Source: Miscanthus floridulus
Taxonomy: Eukaryota; Streptophyta; Magnoliopsida; Poales; Poaceae
Assembly (NCBI RefSeq): GCF_019320115.1
Contig: NC_089591.1
Location: 56,916,078-56,980,077 of the forward strand
Direction of reading: 5' to 3'
Length of the DNA: 64,000 bases
The number at the start of each line of letters is the position of its first letter. Within the stretch, counting starts at the first letter, position 1. This document shows, piece by piece, positions 36,110 to 47,440 of the stretch. A model generated the notes under the pieces. That model was not told where the DNA came from and ran no database searches. It worked only from the letters and a program-made list of their open reading frames with translations. The translations under genes were made by a program, and so were the position numbers.

Positions 36110-37031
36110 TGGCACCGTTCAGTTTGTGGATCGTGATGTGTGGCGCTGGGCATGTGCACTTCCGTAAAGAAGCATTGGGCATTGCCAAATGAGGAGCAGT
36201 TCTTTTGTATTGGACCAGATTGGTTAACTTCTACTCCAGAGCCATGGTAGCAAGGAAATGGCGGAGTTGACTGCTATCATGCTATGAGGACTTGGCTTTT
36301 GAGAAATGAGTTGGTCCATGGTGCTAAACTTAAACATGTGTCTGCATTTGTTAATTTCCTATTGAATTATGTTTATTCTTTGCTATTTAGCTGGCATTAG
36401 ACAGTGAAGGAGGACCTGAAAGGCAAGCAAGCTATCCTTTCAGAATTTGAACTAAGCGGGCATGACAAAGAAAAAAGCAAAGCCTGACGACCACCAGAAG
36501 GATGGAAACTTTGAGCGCAGGGCTAAGTGAAAGTGAATGTCGATAGAGCTTTTAGCCAAGTAACTGACTATGCGAGCATTGGTATTGTGATCTGAGACAC
36601 TGCAGGTATGACTATTGTTTGTGCTTGGTAAGCTATTTTTGATGGGATGAATGCATAAGAGGTTGAAACTTTAGCTTCTTTGAAAGGGATGCAACTGGCA
36701 GCTGAATGGACGCGAGGTAAAATAAATATCGAATCTGACTATTCCATAGTTATTCTAGTTGTTTGTAGTTCGATTGTGCATAAATTGTAGCTAAGTTTTA
36801 TTGTATGTGATATGAAAACATGTGTATAGGGAGCTTCCAGAGGTGAGATTTAGTCCGTGAGGAGAGAGCAAAATGAAATCGCTCATAAACTGTGTAGCTG
36901 GCGAAACGTATACCACACCCGGCGGTGTGCCACATGCAGGTTCCTCAATTCATAAAGTCGTTGATTACAGAAGAATATAACTTGTTTCTTGCGTGATCGT
37001 TATAACTCTCTCCTTTGAAATAAAGAAGAGG

Positions 37032-37034
<3 letters not shown>
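36110..37034 (+). pseudogene. LINE 3' end with RNase H domain (C1 copy)
   Basis: Broken plus-strand frames give GIGIVIRD-like, VCAW, ESDYSIVI-like and REQNEIAHKL words of the RNase H (RVT_3) domain carried at the C-terminus of plant LINE ORF2. The 3' end is near 37034 (ATAACTCTCTCCTTTG). The left limit is uncertain; 36110-36470 looks like the preceding zinc-finger/linker region. Homologous sequence sits in the same place in C2 (44951-46720, tail near 53650), so it predates the duplication. Confidence 0.65.

Positions 37035-37070
<36 letters not shown>
37035..37070 (+). repeat. Poly(G) run of 36
   Basis: An uninterrupted G36 lies exactly at the LINE 3' end. The paralogous place in C2 (about 53647-53657) has a short poly(A). 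Confidence 0.9.
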
Positions 37071-39112
37071 CGGCGGGTATCCTGAGTTTGTTGACACTAG
37101 ACAGGTTCTATGTTTGTTCGCAACAAAAAAGGTTCTATGTTTAAATCATGACTTCGCCCCTGCTCATAGTCTCGTAGGAATAGAAAGTACGACCTCATGA
37201 AGTCTATCATTAACTAACAATGAAAACTCAAATCACAGCTAAACCAAATATTAATCAAATTTGACGCCATTGCACATGTGCCTCCCTTGGCTATGGAGAA
37301 GGGCAACGACGATGCGAGACACAGAGTTCTCCGTCAATGCGTTCTGGCTCTCTTTTCCAGCAGTCCTGCTTCAGTAGTTTTCTTTTCCAGCTACATTCCT
37401 CGGTTGCCCTGACCCTTAGCCATCTGAGAAAATCATGCTCTTTCATCCAAGCTATTTTCTCGTGGTTTCAGATTTATATCCATACACGCCGGCTCGCTTT
37501 GGGAGCTGAGTGATCTAGGTGCTAGTCTGCTAGAGGAGAAGCCTATGCATCCGTAAAGAAAGGAACAACTCTTTCGCACTGTCTGCCTTGATGCTATCAA
37601 AAATTCTTTCTTGTGAACTGAAATAATCGCTAAAAAGCAGACGGGGACAGAGACGACAACGCTGTCAGCCATGATGCGGCGGCGGCGGCCGGCCTTCCGC
37701 GTGGAATTACTTGCTCCACACATCTTCCTCGATCGGCAGGCTAGGAAATTTTCTCCGGCCCATGCACAATCTCTGGAGTAACAGTGAGTCAGTGACGACC
37801 TGGATGCGAAACGGAGATTGGAGGAGCTCCTAACTCGAGTCCACTTATCCACAGTCAACATGTTATTTTAGTTTTTTTTTTATGATTTTTGCTATGACGA
37901 GGGGGGTTGGCCAACATGAATGGCAGAACGGCACCACAAGGTTGGCGCCCTCACAGGCTAAATGCCTAAACCTCACCATCCAATACATAGACAAAAGGTG
38001 CTTGTGACATCAGACACTACCCGTCGTGTGCTTAAGGCCTTGTTTGATGTATGTGTATCTACTTCAATCCACATGGGTTAGAGTGGATTGGAATGAAACT
38101 TAGTTTAATTCCACTCCAATCCACTTCAACACATGTGGATTGAAATGAATACATGCGTATCCAAACAAGTCCTTATAATAGAGTTAAATATATGCACTTT
38201 TTATGGTATGTCATTAGGCCCCGGACCTTAAAAACGTATTTCTATATGTCATTAAACTTATCAAATGGTGACTACGGACTACATGTCCGTACGTATGACC
38301 CATATGTCACTATGTCAGCACCTTGCTACCTACGTGCCAAGCTAAGGCTAGTATAAACAACGATTAGGTCCACATGTCATCAACAATAAAGTCACATCCC
38401 ACCATTCGCCTCTACCCGCACTGGCCCCCCACATCCCTGGCCATGGTCGACGGCGAGGAAGCATCACCAAGCGCCATCGAAAGCTAGAGAGAGAACAGGC
38501 AAGGAGAGAAGAGAAACACGGTGTGGATGACATGTGGCTCCTACAGATTAATAATATTCACATCAGCACGTGCCGACATGGGTAATATGTACATGCGATG
38601 TATCATTGGATAAGTTTATGTCCTGTTTGGTTGAGCTATATGGTTTCTGAAAAAGCTGCTATGAGTTATGGACTGTGGAAAAAGCTATTGTGAACTAAGA
38701 GTTGTGAGAAAAACTAAAAGTCGTTTGGTTAGAACAGCTATGAAACTTTAAGATGTGTATGAAATACATGTAATACCCCTGATGGATAAAGTTCCTAGGA
38801 TACAGAAATGGCAATAAAATTCTCAGGATCGGATCCAAAGATTCTAGAGCTCCAACATGAAAGTGTAAGATTCTCTTAAAAAAACCCAAAAATGGTGAGA
38901 TGGATCGGTACTGCACTGAAGCGGGGGAATGTCTCAATCCGCAGTTCGTATTAGACCGCCGATATCCTTTCCACCCGACGTGCCGGCAACGACGAAGTTG
39001 CAGGATTCCATCCATCACCTTCCACCGTGCTGATGCCGACCCTCCCCAGACTCTTTTTTTTTTTTTTTTTGGGTAATGATTAATGGCCTTCCCCACATAG
39101 CCAGCCACACAC
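37071..39112. other. Duplicated intergenic DNA of C1
   Basis: No convincing gene. It matches C2 at 53660-57670 in blocks (for example 37196-37870 with 54499-55190, and 38860-39110 with 57450-57680). The minus-strand ORF 37433-37861 is not kept open in C2, so it is unlikely to be coding. 38615-38790 is C1-specific and looks MITE-like (GTTTGGTTGAGCT) without a clear second end. Confidence 0.6.
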
Positions 39113-39118
39113 TAGTTG

Positions 39119-39761
39119 TAGTTTTTTTTACAACAAACAACTTTATATTTAGCAGCAACGCGCTGCAGTGATTGTTACATCGTCCAAGCCTACATCTTGT
39201 AGAGCTTGTGGCAAATTGCATTGAAAGACATGGTGCTCAAAGGAGCAGGAGAACTCTAAGTTGTGGTTGTGGATGGTAGAGTCTTTTGCAGCCTGTCGTG
39301 CTAGAGCATCAGCTATGGTGTTGAGCCGCCTGTGTATCTTGTAAACCCTGGATGACCTGCTTCTTGAATGGTTGGAGAAGGTTTGAGTGAAATACTTGAT
39401 TCTCCAGTCCGGAGGGTTGGAGAGATCATCGCTGTTGAGGAAGTAAACCAGTTCACAGTCGGACAAGTAGTTGACGCCTGTGAGGTTGAGCCTGTCGATG
39501 ATAGCTGAAGCAAGAGCCAGGCTAGCAGCCTCAGCCATGAGCACCGAAGTGCATGCATCAAGTTTGGCCTTGCTGTAAATCGCCTGTGCTGGTTGCTCCA
39601 GGAGATTAAGGATGAAAACAGCAAGTCTTGCCAACCTGGATTGCAAATTTGGATGGTCCGGCGCGGTGGAAGCGTCCACATAGCACCGGGAGCCTTGGAG
39701 AAGAGCCGGTGCTGTGATTTCGTACGCACCTGTTGCAATGAGAGCGTCATACCTAGTAGAG
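39119..39761 (-). mobile_element. 5'-truncated LINE insertion with RNase H domain (C1 only)
   Basis: The minus-strand frame (39787 to 39149) reads CYVDAST, then MAEAASLALASAI (motif with catalytic Glu), LSDCELVYFLN and LNTIADALARQA, a recognisable RVT_3 RNase H domain of about 150 residues. A poly(A) lies at its 3' end (T-run 39122-39128 on +). The sequence TAGTTG at 39113-39118 and 39762-39767 flanks it. C2 has the empty site (CACTAGTTGATCAC at 57670-57685), proving insertion after the duplication. Only the 3' 640 bp integrated. Confidence 0.85.
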
Positions 39762-39767
39762 TAGTTG

Positions 39768-40164
39768 ATCACGACCGAAAAAAACACGGGCGTCCAGGGG
39801 AGGCGGCGTTTGGAACCTTCGCTAGCCCTATCACCGCATCGGTTTTGGTCTAAGCAACACTATCGAGGTGGTACGACGATCTCCGTCGTCCGTCGTCCAT
39901 GGCGTTCGCGCCAAGCCATCCGCGGCGTTGAGCTGAGCTGGGAGAAGAAGCAAAAGCTGGAAGCAGCGCAAGAGCGGACGGACGTGCGCAGGGCTTGATT
40001 GGAACGCCGTCTTTCCAATCTTGACGAATCGTGGGCCACATGAAAGCGACGATCGGCTTCATTGGATGTGTGCCTGCCGAGCCAACTCCGAACAAATAAA
40101 AAGCGCCCACACGCAAACGTGGAAGCTTAACTAGCTTGCTTGCCGGGCACGTACTTATTCCAAG
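39768..40164 (+). promoter_or_regulatory. 5' flank of GT29 gene 1
   Basis: Closely similar to 57680-58204 upstream of gene 2. The likely TATA-type element is AAATAAAAAG at 40094-40103, about 65 bp before the ATG. Compared with C2 it lacks about 55 bp containing a G-box-like CACGTG and a strong TATATATA. Confidence 0.5.
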
Positions 40165-41331
40165 ATGAAGAGGCAGTGGAGCCACCCGTCGGTCGTGCTC
40201 CCGCTGCTGATCGCCGTCTTCCTGCTCCTCACGTTCCGGTGCTCCCTGCGCCATCACGCGCAGCAGGCTTCCACCAGCCACCGCGCCGCCGACGACGACG
40301 ACGACGCGGGAAGAAGCTACGTCGTCGTCGACGCCAAGCTCGCGGAGCTGGCGGCCGTGGACCCGGCCGCGTCGGCGGTGCTGCGGGCCGGCGAGACGCT
40401 GCTGGAGCGGAACCTGACGTGGGCGAGGGCTCCCCCGGAGCGCCGGGACGCCGCGGTGCGCGGCCTCCGCGACTGGCTCGGTAGGCAGCGGTTCGATCCC
40501 CACGTGATGGCCGAGCTCCTGGACCTCATCAAGCGTCCCATCGACCGGTACGCCGCCGGCGGCGGGGAGAGGCACGAGCACGACGACGACGTGGACGTGC
40601 GGCCGTACGCGTCGTGCGCCGTGGTCGGCAACAGCGGCATCCTGCTGGCGCGGGAGCACGGCGCGCTCATCGACAGCCACGACCTGGTGATCCGGCTCAA
40701 CAACGCGCCCGCGGGCGGCGGCGAGGGCAGGCTCGCGCTCGCGCGCCACGTCGGCGCCAGGACCGGCCTTGCGTTCCTCAACGGCAACGTGCTGAGACTG
40801 AGCGGGTGCGCGGGCACGCCGCGCCTGGCCAGCGCCGGCTGCCGGTACTGCCGCCGTGCCTACGGCGACGGCGTGCCCATCCTCACCTACATGTGCAACG
40901 CCGCGCGCTTCGTGGAGCACGCGGTGTGCAGCGCCGACGCCGCCAAAGCGCCGGTGATCGTGACGGACCCGCGGCTGGACGCGCTGTGCGCGCGCCTCGT
41001 CAAGTACTACTCGCTGCGCCGGTTCGTCCGCGAGACGGGGCGGCCAGCGGAGGAGTGGGGCACGCGGCACGAGGTGGGCATGTTCCACTACTCCTCGGGG
41101 ATGCAGGCCGTGGTGACCGCGGCGGGCGTGTGCGGGCGGGTGTCCGTGTTCGGGTTCGGCAAGGAACCCGGCGCGCGGCACCACTACCACACGCTGCAGC
41201 GGGGGGAGCTGGACCTGCACGACTACGAGGCCGAGTACGAGTTCTACCGGGACCTCGAGGAGCAGCCGGAGGCCATACCCTTCCTGCGGGACTCCGGCTT
41301 CGGGCTGCCGCCGGTCGTCGTCTACCGCTGA
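40165..41331 (+). CDS. Sialyltransferase-like protein (GT29), copy 1, 388 aa
   Basis: Single-exon, GC-rich gene. The N-terminus [20 protein letters not shown] is a type II signal anchor (hydrophobic residues about 10-23), implying a Golgi membrane protein with lumenal catalytic domain. A variable Asp-rich stem follows (about 30-60) with an N-glycosylation sequon at N83. Sialylmotif L is at about 148-190 ([22 protein letters not shown]) with C151. Motif S is at about 306-332 ([22 protein letters not shown]) with C323, the pair expected to form the family disulfide. Motif III is HHYH (339-342), and the VS motif H-x4-E is H352/E357. Plants make little or no sialic acid; known plant GT29 proteins act on cell-wall glycans (a galactosyltransferase on arabinogalactan) or are linked to Kdo/Dha-containing pectin and pollen tube growth. 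The true substrate here is unknown. All motifs are intact, so probably functional. Confidence 0.93.
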   Translation: MKRQWSHPSVVLPLLIAVFLLLTFRCSLRHHAQQASTSHRAADDDDDAGRSYVVVDAKLAELAAVDPAASAVLRAGETLLERNLTWARAPPERRDAAVRGLRDWLGRQRFDPHVMAELLDLIKRPIDRYAAGGGERHEHDDDVDVRPYASCAVVGNSGILLAREHGALIDSHDLVIRLNNAPAGGGEGRLALARHVGARTGLAFLNGNVLRLSGCAGTPRLASAGCRYCRRAYGDGVPILTYMCNAARFVEHAVCSADAAKAPVIVTDPRLDALCARLVKYYSLRRFVRETGRPAEEWGTRHEVGMFHYSSGMQAVVTAAGVCGRVSVFGFGKEPGARHHYHTLQRGELDLHDYEAEYEFYRDLEEQPEAIPFLRDSGFGLPPVVVYR

Positions 41332-42115
41332 CCATTAGTTCAACGGCCGTGTCAGTCAGTGCCGACGTACATACTCCATTGGTTTTTGACAAGTTTTGCT
41401 ACTCAATCAATCAAAACGTGTTGTACAAAAACGTAAGATGGAACCCAAATCTGCGTTTCATCACTGCAGATGGAAATTTGGATGCTCCTGCATGGGAGCG
41501 TCTGGGTCAAGTCGCTTACAATCTTGCTCAGGTCGTTACCGGAAGCGGTCGTGAACTGAATACTATAGCCTATGGTTGACAAGCAAGCCTCCAGAATCTG
41601 GCAGGTGTCACCGTGTCATGCTCGATTGCCTTGACTGGGGGTCTGCAATTGCTCAGTCAAGTTCCTTAGTCCGCTCTCGGCTGAGCACAGAAAGTGCCAA
41701 AGTGGATCGGCAAGGCCGTCTGAGCTCTGGACTCTGTCCCCCAATGCCCCGCCCCGAGTGCGGCCCATGAGAAATTGAATGAGCTTCTGCTACGGGCGAA
41801 AATATGAGGTTTAGGGCCGAGATGTAGTTTTAGAAAACTGTGGTGGTTTTATATACATGATAAGCCAAAATATACAAAACCGTGATTTAAAAAAAAAGAG
41901 ATCACAGGTGGACTTTCTAAAACTCCAAAATACCACAATTTTGACGAAACCTTAAAAATTACAAGGTTTGTAATATCCAAACATGCAACAACTTTTGAAA
42001 ACCATAGTATTTTACAAAATTGTAGTATTTATCCAATACTTAAAAATAGTATTTTCCTTCCAAACGTGACCTTATTTTTCTTCTGCGGAGTAAAAAGAAA
42101 TATGAGGTATTTTTT
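41332..42115. other. 3' flank of GT29 gene 1
   Basis: No gene. It matches the 3' flank of gene 2 (59360-59880, resuming at 61520) to about 42115. It contains the uninterrupted target sequences of two C2 insertions: TTTTAGAAA (41831-41839) for the MULE and AAAAATTACAAGG (about 41953) for a Stowaway. Confidence 0.75.
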
Positions 42116-42233
42116 CCTTAGAGCATCTCCGCGAACGGCACCTAGACCGGATGATCAAGGCGCTCTAGCAGCACCCTGGCGCTCCGGGTCCGATCCCCCA
42201 CGGGAGCGCAATCGTTGTGCGGAGGTTAAAAAA

Positions 42234-43325
42234 GGGAGAATTATATATTTGGCACTGAAACAAATCAGTCTTCCGTATTTAGCACTAAAAAATTTTAACC
42301 TTTTTTTATCTAACATCAAATTGAAATTTTCTTCCGTAAATAGCATTACCGTCTATTTTCACTAGCAACGGTGTTAAGTGGCTTGCAAAATGATATGAAT
42401 GCCCTTATTTCTGATGTATTATGGATTCATTTTTTCTGAGGAATGGCTCAGGTCCACATGTATATAGGCCTTTTAATCTTGACCGCAGATCAGGAGATAA
42501 ATGGCTCAGGTCCACAGGTATGCATACTAGTATTTCTGATGTGTTCTGGATTTATTTTTCTGATGAGGAAAAATGGCCAGATGACATCACGTGTTCACCG
42601 TATTGCTCGGCGGCGCGTTCGATTCGGCACAGCACAGCAGCGCGCCTACGTGCGTGCGCGCAGGGAGGGCGCACAGGCCTTCGCGCTCGCTCGGCCATGC
42701 TCTTGCGTGTGCTCCAGGTGCTCGCCGCGCTCCTGCAAACCGGCCCCGCACTGCGAGCGAGGCCACCCATGGCCAGTCCCATGCCGGGGAGGCAGAGTGT
42801 GCGCGAGCCTCCCGGTGACCTTCTGCGTGCGGGCGACCTATGCCGGCAGGGCGAGCCTGGAGCGTGCGAGGCCCGCGACGACAACGGCGCCCGCGGAGAG
42901 GCCGGTGAGCAGGGTTCGCGGCGCGCATGACGCGACGGCGGTGAAGGAGACGGGGGCGAGCGGGTTGGCCTGCTCCATGGCAGCGCGCCACCGGACAGCT
43001 CGCTGCGCTCGTTGCCGGAGAGGCGGGCTCTGTCGATCTAGAATTAGTTTTTTTTTGTTTGGGGAGGAAGAAGGTCGCGGGAGCGCTCGGCCGTACAGGG
43101 AAGAAGGTCGCGGGATCCTGAATGCGTGAGTAGAAGGGTATATTGCACATACGGAGACAAAACTGACAAGCTCAAACGATTCAACTAACATATGCACGGT
43201 AAAAATTGACGGTAGTGCTATTTAGAGAAGAAAATTTTAACTTGGTGCCAAACAAAGAAGTTTAAATTTTTAAGTGCCAAATACGAAAGACTGATTTGTT
43301 TCGGTGCCAAATAGATAATTCTCCC
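42234..43325. mobile_element. Candidate Pack-MULE (1.09 kb, long TIRs, GC-rich cargo)
   Basis: Terminal inverted repeats of about 120 bp: the left starts GGGAGAATTATATATTTGGC and the right, inverted, GGGAGAATTATCTATTTGGC, with internal AAACAAATCAGTCTT shared. Flanks GTTAAAAAA and TAAAAAAAA resemble but do not prove a 9-bp duplication. The centre (42590-43130) is much more GC-rich than the TIRs and open on several frames of both strands, as expected of captured gene exons. The most protein-like reading is minus strand 43000-42560 (MEQANPLAPVSFTAV...), with hydrophobic segments. The donor gene was not recognised. Confidence 0.65.
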
Positions 43326-43985
43326 TAAAAAAAATCATCCACAGGTCCAAGGACCGGCCCACTCACCGCTCTATATGTCCGTGGCATGGGGCCGGAGATT
43401 TTCTCGGCCTACGTGAGAGGTCTCCTACCTTAACCATAATGCTTGGTGGCGTCTTCCCCCGCAGACCGAGTGTTTTTTCTTAGAGCATTTCCAGTAGTAC
43501 CTCAAAAACAATTGGTAAATCAATGAGTTTTCCAAGTGGCTAAGAAAGTTGAGAGTATATTTGTTGGGCTTCCAATAGTTTCTAAAATACCACTCCTAAA
43601 ATATAGAAAATTTTGCATCCGGATTCCTAGACTATTCCCAAATCACGATAATTTGCTTTTATACTTTCTATTTCTCATGTACATTTCCATTCAGAATCAT
43701 GTCTTGCCCTTTATTCTTCTCTACGTCCTTTCACCTCCAGATTGGCCGATCGGTACACGCGCAGATATTTCTACGTGACTAGATCATTTTCCCAAGTGCG
43801 GAATGATTGTTAGTTAAGATAGAGAGTTGTCGGAGAGCAGTTTTTTCAATCTTATGTAAAATCAAGATTGGGAGTAGGTTTTGGGCCAAAGTGTTGTCTT
43901 CTTACCGGCTGCCACTTTGGACCATGACACCATTTGGGAAAAACGTTTATATTGATTAGTCCATTGTTATTTTTTTCTCCCCTAT
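43326..43985. other. Intergenic, no gene seen
   Basis: TTAGAGCATCTCC (42119) and TTAGAGCATTTCC (43481) resemble MITE termini of grasses, but partner ends were not found. Confidence 0.4.
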
Positions 43986-44300
43986 CTTTTTTTTCACCAA
44001 ATTTCATTACTTAACACAACAAAATTACAGAGGTTTAAGCACCCACGTTCCGTTTACCATAGCTACCATACTCTGCTGATTGACCCAAACACCTAGGGTT
44101 CAGAGCGAAACCATACACCCACCAAAGCGTCAGACACAAAAACAAGCAGATAACAAGCACATAGCGTAGCTGTTCTAGCACACAGACCTTGCCCATAAAC
44201 CCACGAAACGTCTTCCAGTTATCACCCTTGTATGTCCTTGATTATATGATCGTGAGACCAGACCTTAAGCGACCCCTATGCAGTCTGCGGGGTCAGGCCT
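43986..44300 (-). mobile_element. LINE 3' tail fragment (reverse)
   Basis: On the minus strand the sequence ends TAATGAAATTTGGTG followed by eight A, resembling 3' ends of grass LINEs. No coding domain is recognisable. The left edge is set by the T-run at 43986-43993; the right edge is approximate. From 44301 to 44950 nothing firm is seen apart from a small unrecognised ORF at 44509-44679. Confidence 0.4.
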
Positions 44301-45164
44301 AGGCGCCGCTGAGGCCTCCCAAGCCTAGCCCGGGCAGACGGTTATATTAAATAAATTCAGATTAGGAACTGAGTTCTCCCCCAAATCGCTTCTTCAAAAT
44401 TGAATTCCCTCTCGCTCTCGCTGGTCCTCTTCTTGAAAATTCCCCAATCCCCTGCAAGCTCATGATCCCCACCCTGTCGCGATCGCCTCCTTGCTCCAGA
44501 GAGTGGAGATGAGGTCACCGTCGCTGAAGCGGCGCACGGCAGAGAGGCTCCTCTGCCTCGCGCTAGACGCGGCGCTACTTTATATTCTCATGGGTTTAGG
44601 GATTTTTTTATTTAAATTGTTCTATTCCTTTGTTTGTCCATTCTCTAAGACGCTTAACGTTCCTTTACATTTTGTTTAGAAACTATCCATTAGAAGTATA
44701 ATATTTATGGTTAGTGCCTACATTAATTAGCAAGTATGTGAACTACCACATAATTTTATGGTTGGAACTGCCCTTATATATTCTCATATTGCATATATCT
44801 AGATTCAAGAGCCATGTTTTCCATTAATATTTTGAGCTAAAATCATGAAGAACAAAAAACAAAAGAATGTTTCTTCCTTCATAGACATATACAACGCTAC
44901 AAAATCTCCGCAGCAACGCGTGGGATATCGTCTTGTAAAGTAAAAAAAAAGCAAAGCCCGACAACCACCAAAAGCATGAAAACCTTGAGAGTAAAGTGAA
45001 ATTGAATGTCAATGGAGCTTGTAGTCAAGTAACTACTCGTGGGCATTGGTATTGTGATCCAAGACCGTGCATGTATGGGTATTGTTTGTGCTTGGAATGA
45101 TATTTTTAATGGGAGGAATGCAAAAGAGGTTGAAGGTTTAGCTTGTTTGAAAAGGGGTGTGACG

Positions 45165-46513
45165 CAGGGGCAGAGCCAGGAATTGGATATAGAGGGCCAA
45201 TGGACAACAAGTAGAGTATAACCAATAAACCATAACAGGTTTCATAGTCATATATAAGAAGTAATATGTTTCGCACTTTTCCTATATTTCAGATTGTGAT
45301 TTTTTAAGTTGATTTTAACAACACTCTTGTACTACAATTACTACAAGTAAATTGTCACTTTTGTGATTTGTTATAACATATCAAATGTTTTGTCCTTGTC
45401 TAACTATAGAAAATGATTGTCAATTTTTTAAATTGTCTTGTGTCAACACATATCAGATTTGTCAGGTTTGTTTGTTTTTGTCTCACTGGTTTTTATTTTT
45501 GGAACCGGAAAATTAAGATTGTGTCTGTAGAAATTTGCAACAAATAAAACTACAGCTTTAGTATAAATATACTGCAATAACCGTCGCCGGACCGAAAGAA
45601 AACTAAAATCCAGGACCTAAAATTTAGCAAATCCCTATGTTTCGTAAATTAGCTAGGCTGAATCATATTAGAGTTTTTCGCTTCCACGTTTGGAGCTTCC
45701 AGTTCCAGATCCGTACTCCCTATAGCCTCCAGTGTTGCGTGCCGGGCATCTGCTAATTGGACGTCGGCGCCGATGCGGCGTTGGCGTCTTGTGCGGCTAC
45801 GATGCCGTCTGAACACCCGACAAGGCGAAGAGAATTAGAATAGACATGCGGTCAGTCGTCTCTAGACGAGTGTGCGATGCTTAGTACTCCCCTCCGTCCT
45901 AAAGTAAATAGATTTCTATAGTTTTCTTAAGTTAAACTTTTTAAAACTTGGACTTGAATTTCTAAAAAATCATCAAAATTTATGACATCAAATTAATATC
46001 ATTAAATATCTATAGAATATATTTTTACTAATATGCTCATTTATGTCATAAAGTGTTGTTACTCTTCCTACAAAGTTAGTCAAACTTAATATACTTTGAC
46101 TGCACGGATTCTATAAAAATTGATTATTTAGGGACGAAGCAGGGTATTGACACTCTCACTTTGCAATGCACCCTTTCTCTTCTTCTATACACATTTTTAT
46201 TTTTTCAGTACATCTCTATCTCTCTCTCCATCTTGTTTTACGTGCATAACACCTTTATTTTTACATCTCCTTTAATTCCTGTGTCCAACCTAAAATAATC
46301 TTCTATTTTGAGATGGAGGAATTATTCGATTTTCAGCGAGACCATCGTGAGATGAAGTGGACCTGTATCTATGCCTAAATGGGTTGTATCTTACTGGGCT
46401 TCCGGTACACTTAACTTTGAGTTGAATTTGGAAGGGTTAAAACCGCTATCAAATACACATATATGTTACTCCTAATAGATGGATCAGTGCAACGTTAGGG
46501 GGTGCCGCCAATG
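45165..46513. mobile_element. hAT-like non-autonomous element (1.35 kb)
   Basis: The element begins CAGGGGCAGAGCC. Flanking 8-bp repeats are GTGTGACG (45157-45164) and GTGCGACG (46514-46521), one mismatch. The C1 paralogue is uninterrupted at this place (about 36688). Terminal repeats are poor (right end GCCGCCAAT), so hAT rather than MULE is inferred from the 8-bp duplication and CAGGG start. No transposase. Confidence 0.55.
45887..46144. mobile_element. Stowaway MITE
   Basis: Starts CTCCCCTCCGTCCTAAAGTA and ends TTAGGGACGAAGCAGGG, flanked by TA (45885-45886, 46145-46146). Length 258 bp. Nested inside the hAT-like element. Confidence 0.85.
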
Positions 46514-46935
46514 GTGCGACGGACAGTTGAATTGACGCAGGATTGCTCCACGATTATTCTAGCTTTTTTTAGTCCGGCTATGGATAAATCGTAGCTAGCT
46601 TTTATTGTAATTGATATGAAACATGTATATATATATGGCTCTTCAAGAGGTGAGATTTCAGAGGAGAGAGGAAAATGAAATGGCTCATGAACTTACACAG
46701 TTGGCTGAGTGGCGGAGGACGGATTAGATTTGAGGTATGGCAGGATCGATTCATGTCTTGCGGCGTTGGCGCATCGACTAGGACTAGGGATTAGGCCTTC
46801 AGGAGTGGGAGTCGAGAAGGTCATGGACATGTGTTAAAAACTTGCAATGCCCTGCTTATACTAGACTGATGAAAGGCAGTGGCCGGCAATTTGTAGTGAA
46901 GAGCTGTCAGTGGATTTGAGGCTAGCTCAAGGTAT

Positions 46936-47426
46936 TGTTAGATTTGATCTCTAATTCTAACTGGACCCAATGGTCCAGTTGGACCTTTGATTCGCGCCCT
47001 GATTAGGGGCGCCCAGCCCACCATGGCTGGAGGGTCCCTGTCACACTGCGCTATAAAAAGAGATGAAGGCCGGCGGCTCTTATCACGAGGTTGACCTGAG
47101 CCGAGCTCCCCACCGACACCAAAACCCTAATCCAATCAGAGAGGGGCGCAGCCAGTGACGGGAAGCCACCAGCCGCGCCGCCCGCTCCATCGACGTCGAC
47201 GTCTTCATCGCCCTCTTCACCGACCGTCGCTGCCCGTGCGCAGACATCAACGAACATGATGGCGTCCACTGAACCCACCCCCTCTGCAGTGTCTGGTTCA
47301 ACACCTTCTCTCTTCCCTCTTTGTCTCTCTAGTTCTACATGTATTAGGATGTACTGCGTCTTTTATCCCAAATAGAATCACTCTATCGGCTAGATCTATG
47401 ATCCTAGTGATGCTACAGCCTTAACA
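46936..47426 (+). repeat. 5' LTR of copia F
   Basis: TGTTAGATTTGATC to CCTTAACA, 491 bp, with TATA box CTATAAAAAG at about 47051-47060. Confidence 0.88.
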
Positions 47427-47427
47427 A

Positions 47428-47440
47428 TGGTACCAGAGCC
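47428..47440 (+). promoter_or_regulatory. Primer-binding site of copia F
   Basis: TGGTACCAGAGCC, one base after the LTR; initiator-Met tRNA type. Confidence 0.88.

Larger units (their letters stand above)
36472..42115. repeat. Segmental duplication, copy 1 (C1)
   Basis: Colinear similarity to 44951-61935 spans the LINE RNase H tail, about 3 kb of intergenic sequence, a complete GT29 gene and its 3' flank. It ends near 42115, matching 61935. Orientation is direct. Similarity is interrupted only by insertions specific to one copy. Confidence 0.85.
44951..46720 (+). pseudogene. LINE RNase H domain (C2 copy), split by a hAT-like element
   Basis: 44990-45164 reads GIGIVIQDRACMGIVCAWND and NAKEVEGLACLK, a better-preserved version of the C1 sequence. 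It resumes at 46514 with SIILAFF-like and EENEMAHELTQLAEW. The RNase H domain of a plant LINE is thus cut at codon level by the 45165-46513 insertion. The rest of the LINE tail lies right of copia F, ending near 53657. Confidence 0.7.

Noticed and set aside
37433..37861. 142-codon minus-strand ORF in C1 as a host gene
   Set aside because: The paralogous stretch in C2 (about 54740-55180) is not open in the same frame, so no coding constraint is visible.
39850..41220. 456-codon minus-strand ORF opposite GT29 gene 1
   Set aside because: Arg/His/Pro/Ala-rich shadow of a GC-rich gene; the paralogue shows a similar shadow at 58157-59428, explained by codon bias on the sense strand.
40614..41579. 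321-codon plus-strand ORF overlapping GT29 gene 1 in another frame (and 58648-59586 in gene 2)
   Set aside because: Arg-rich composition and overlap with an intact, motif-bearing gene; an alternative-frame artefact.
42591..43150. Four overlapping ORFs of 75-228 codons as separate genes
   Set aside because: All occupy the GC-rich cargo of one candidate Pack-MULE; no start, domain or neighbour supports an independent gene.
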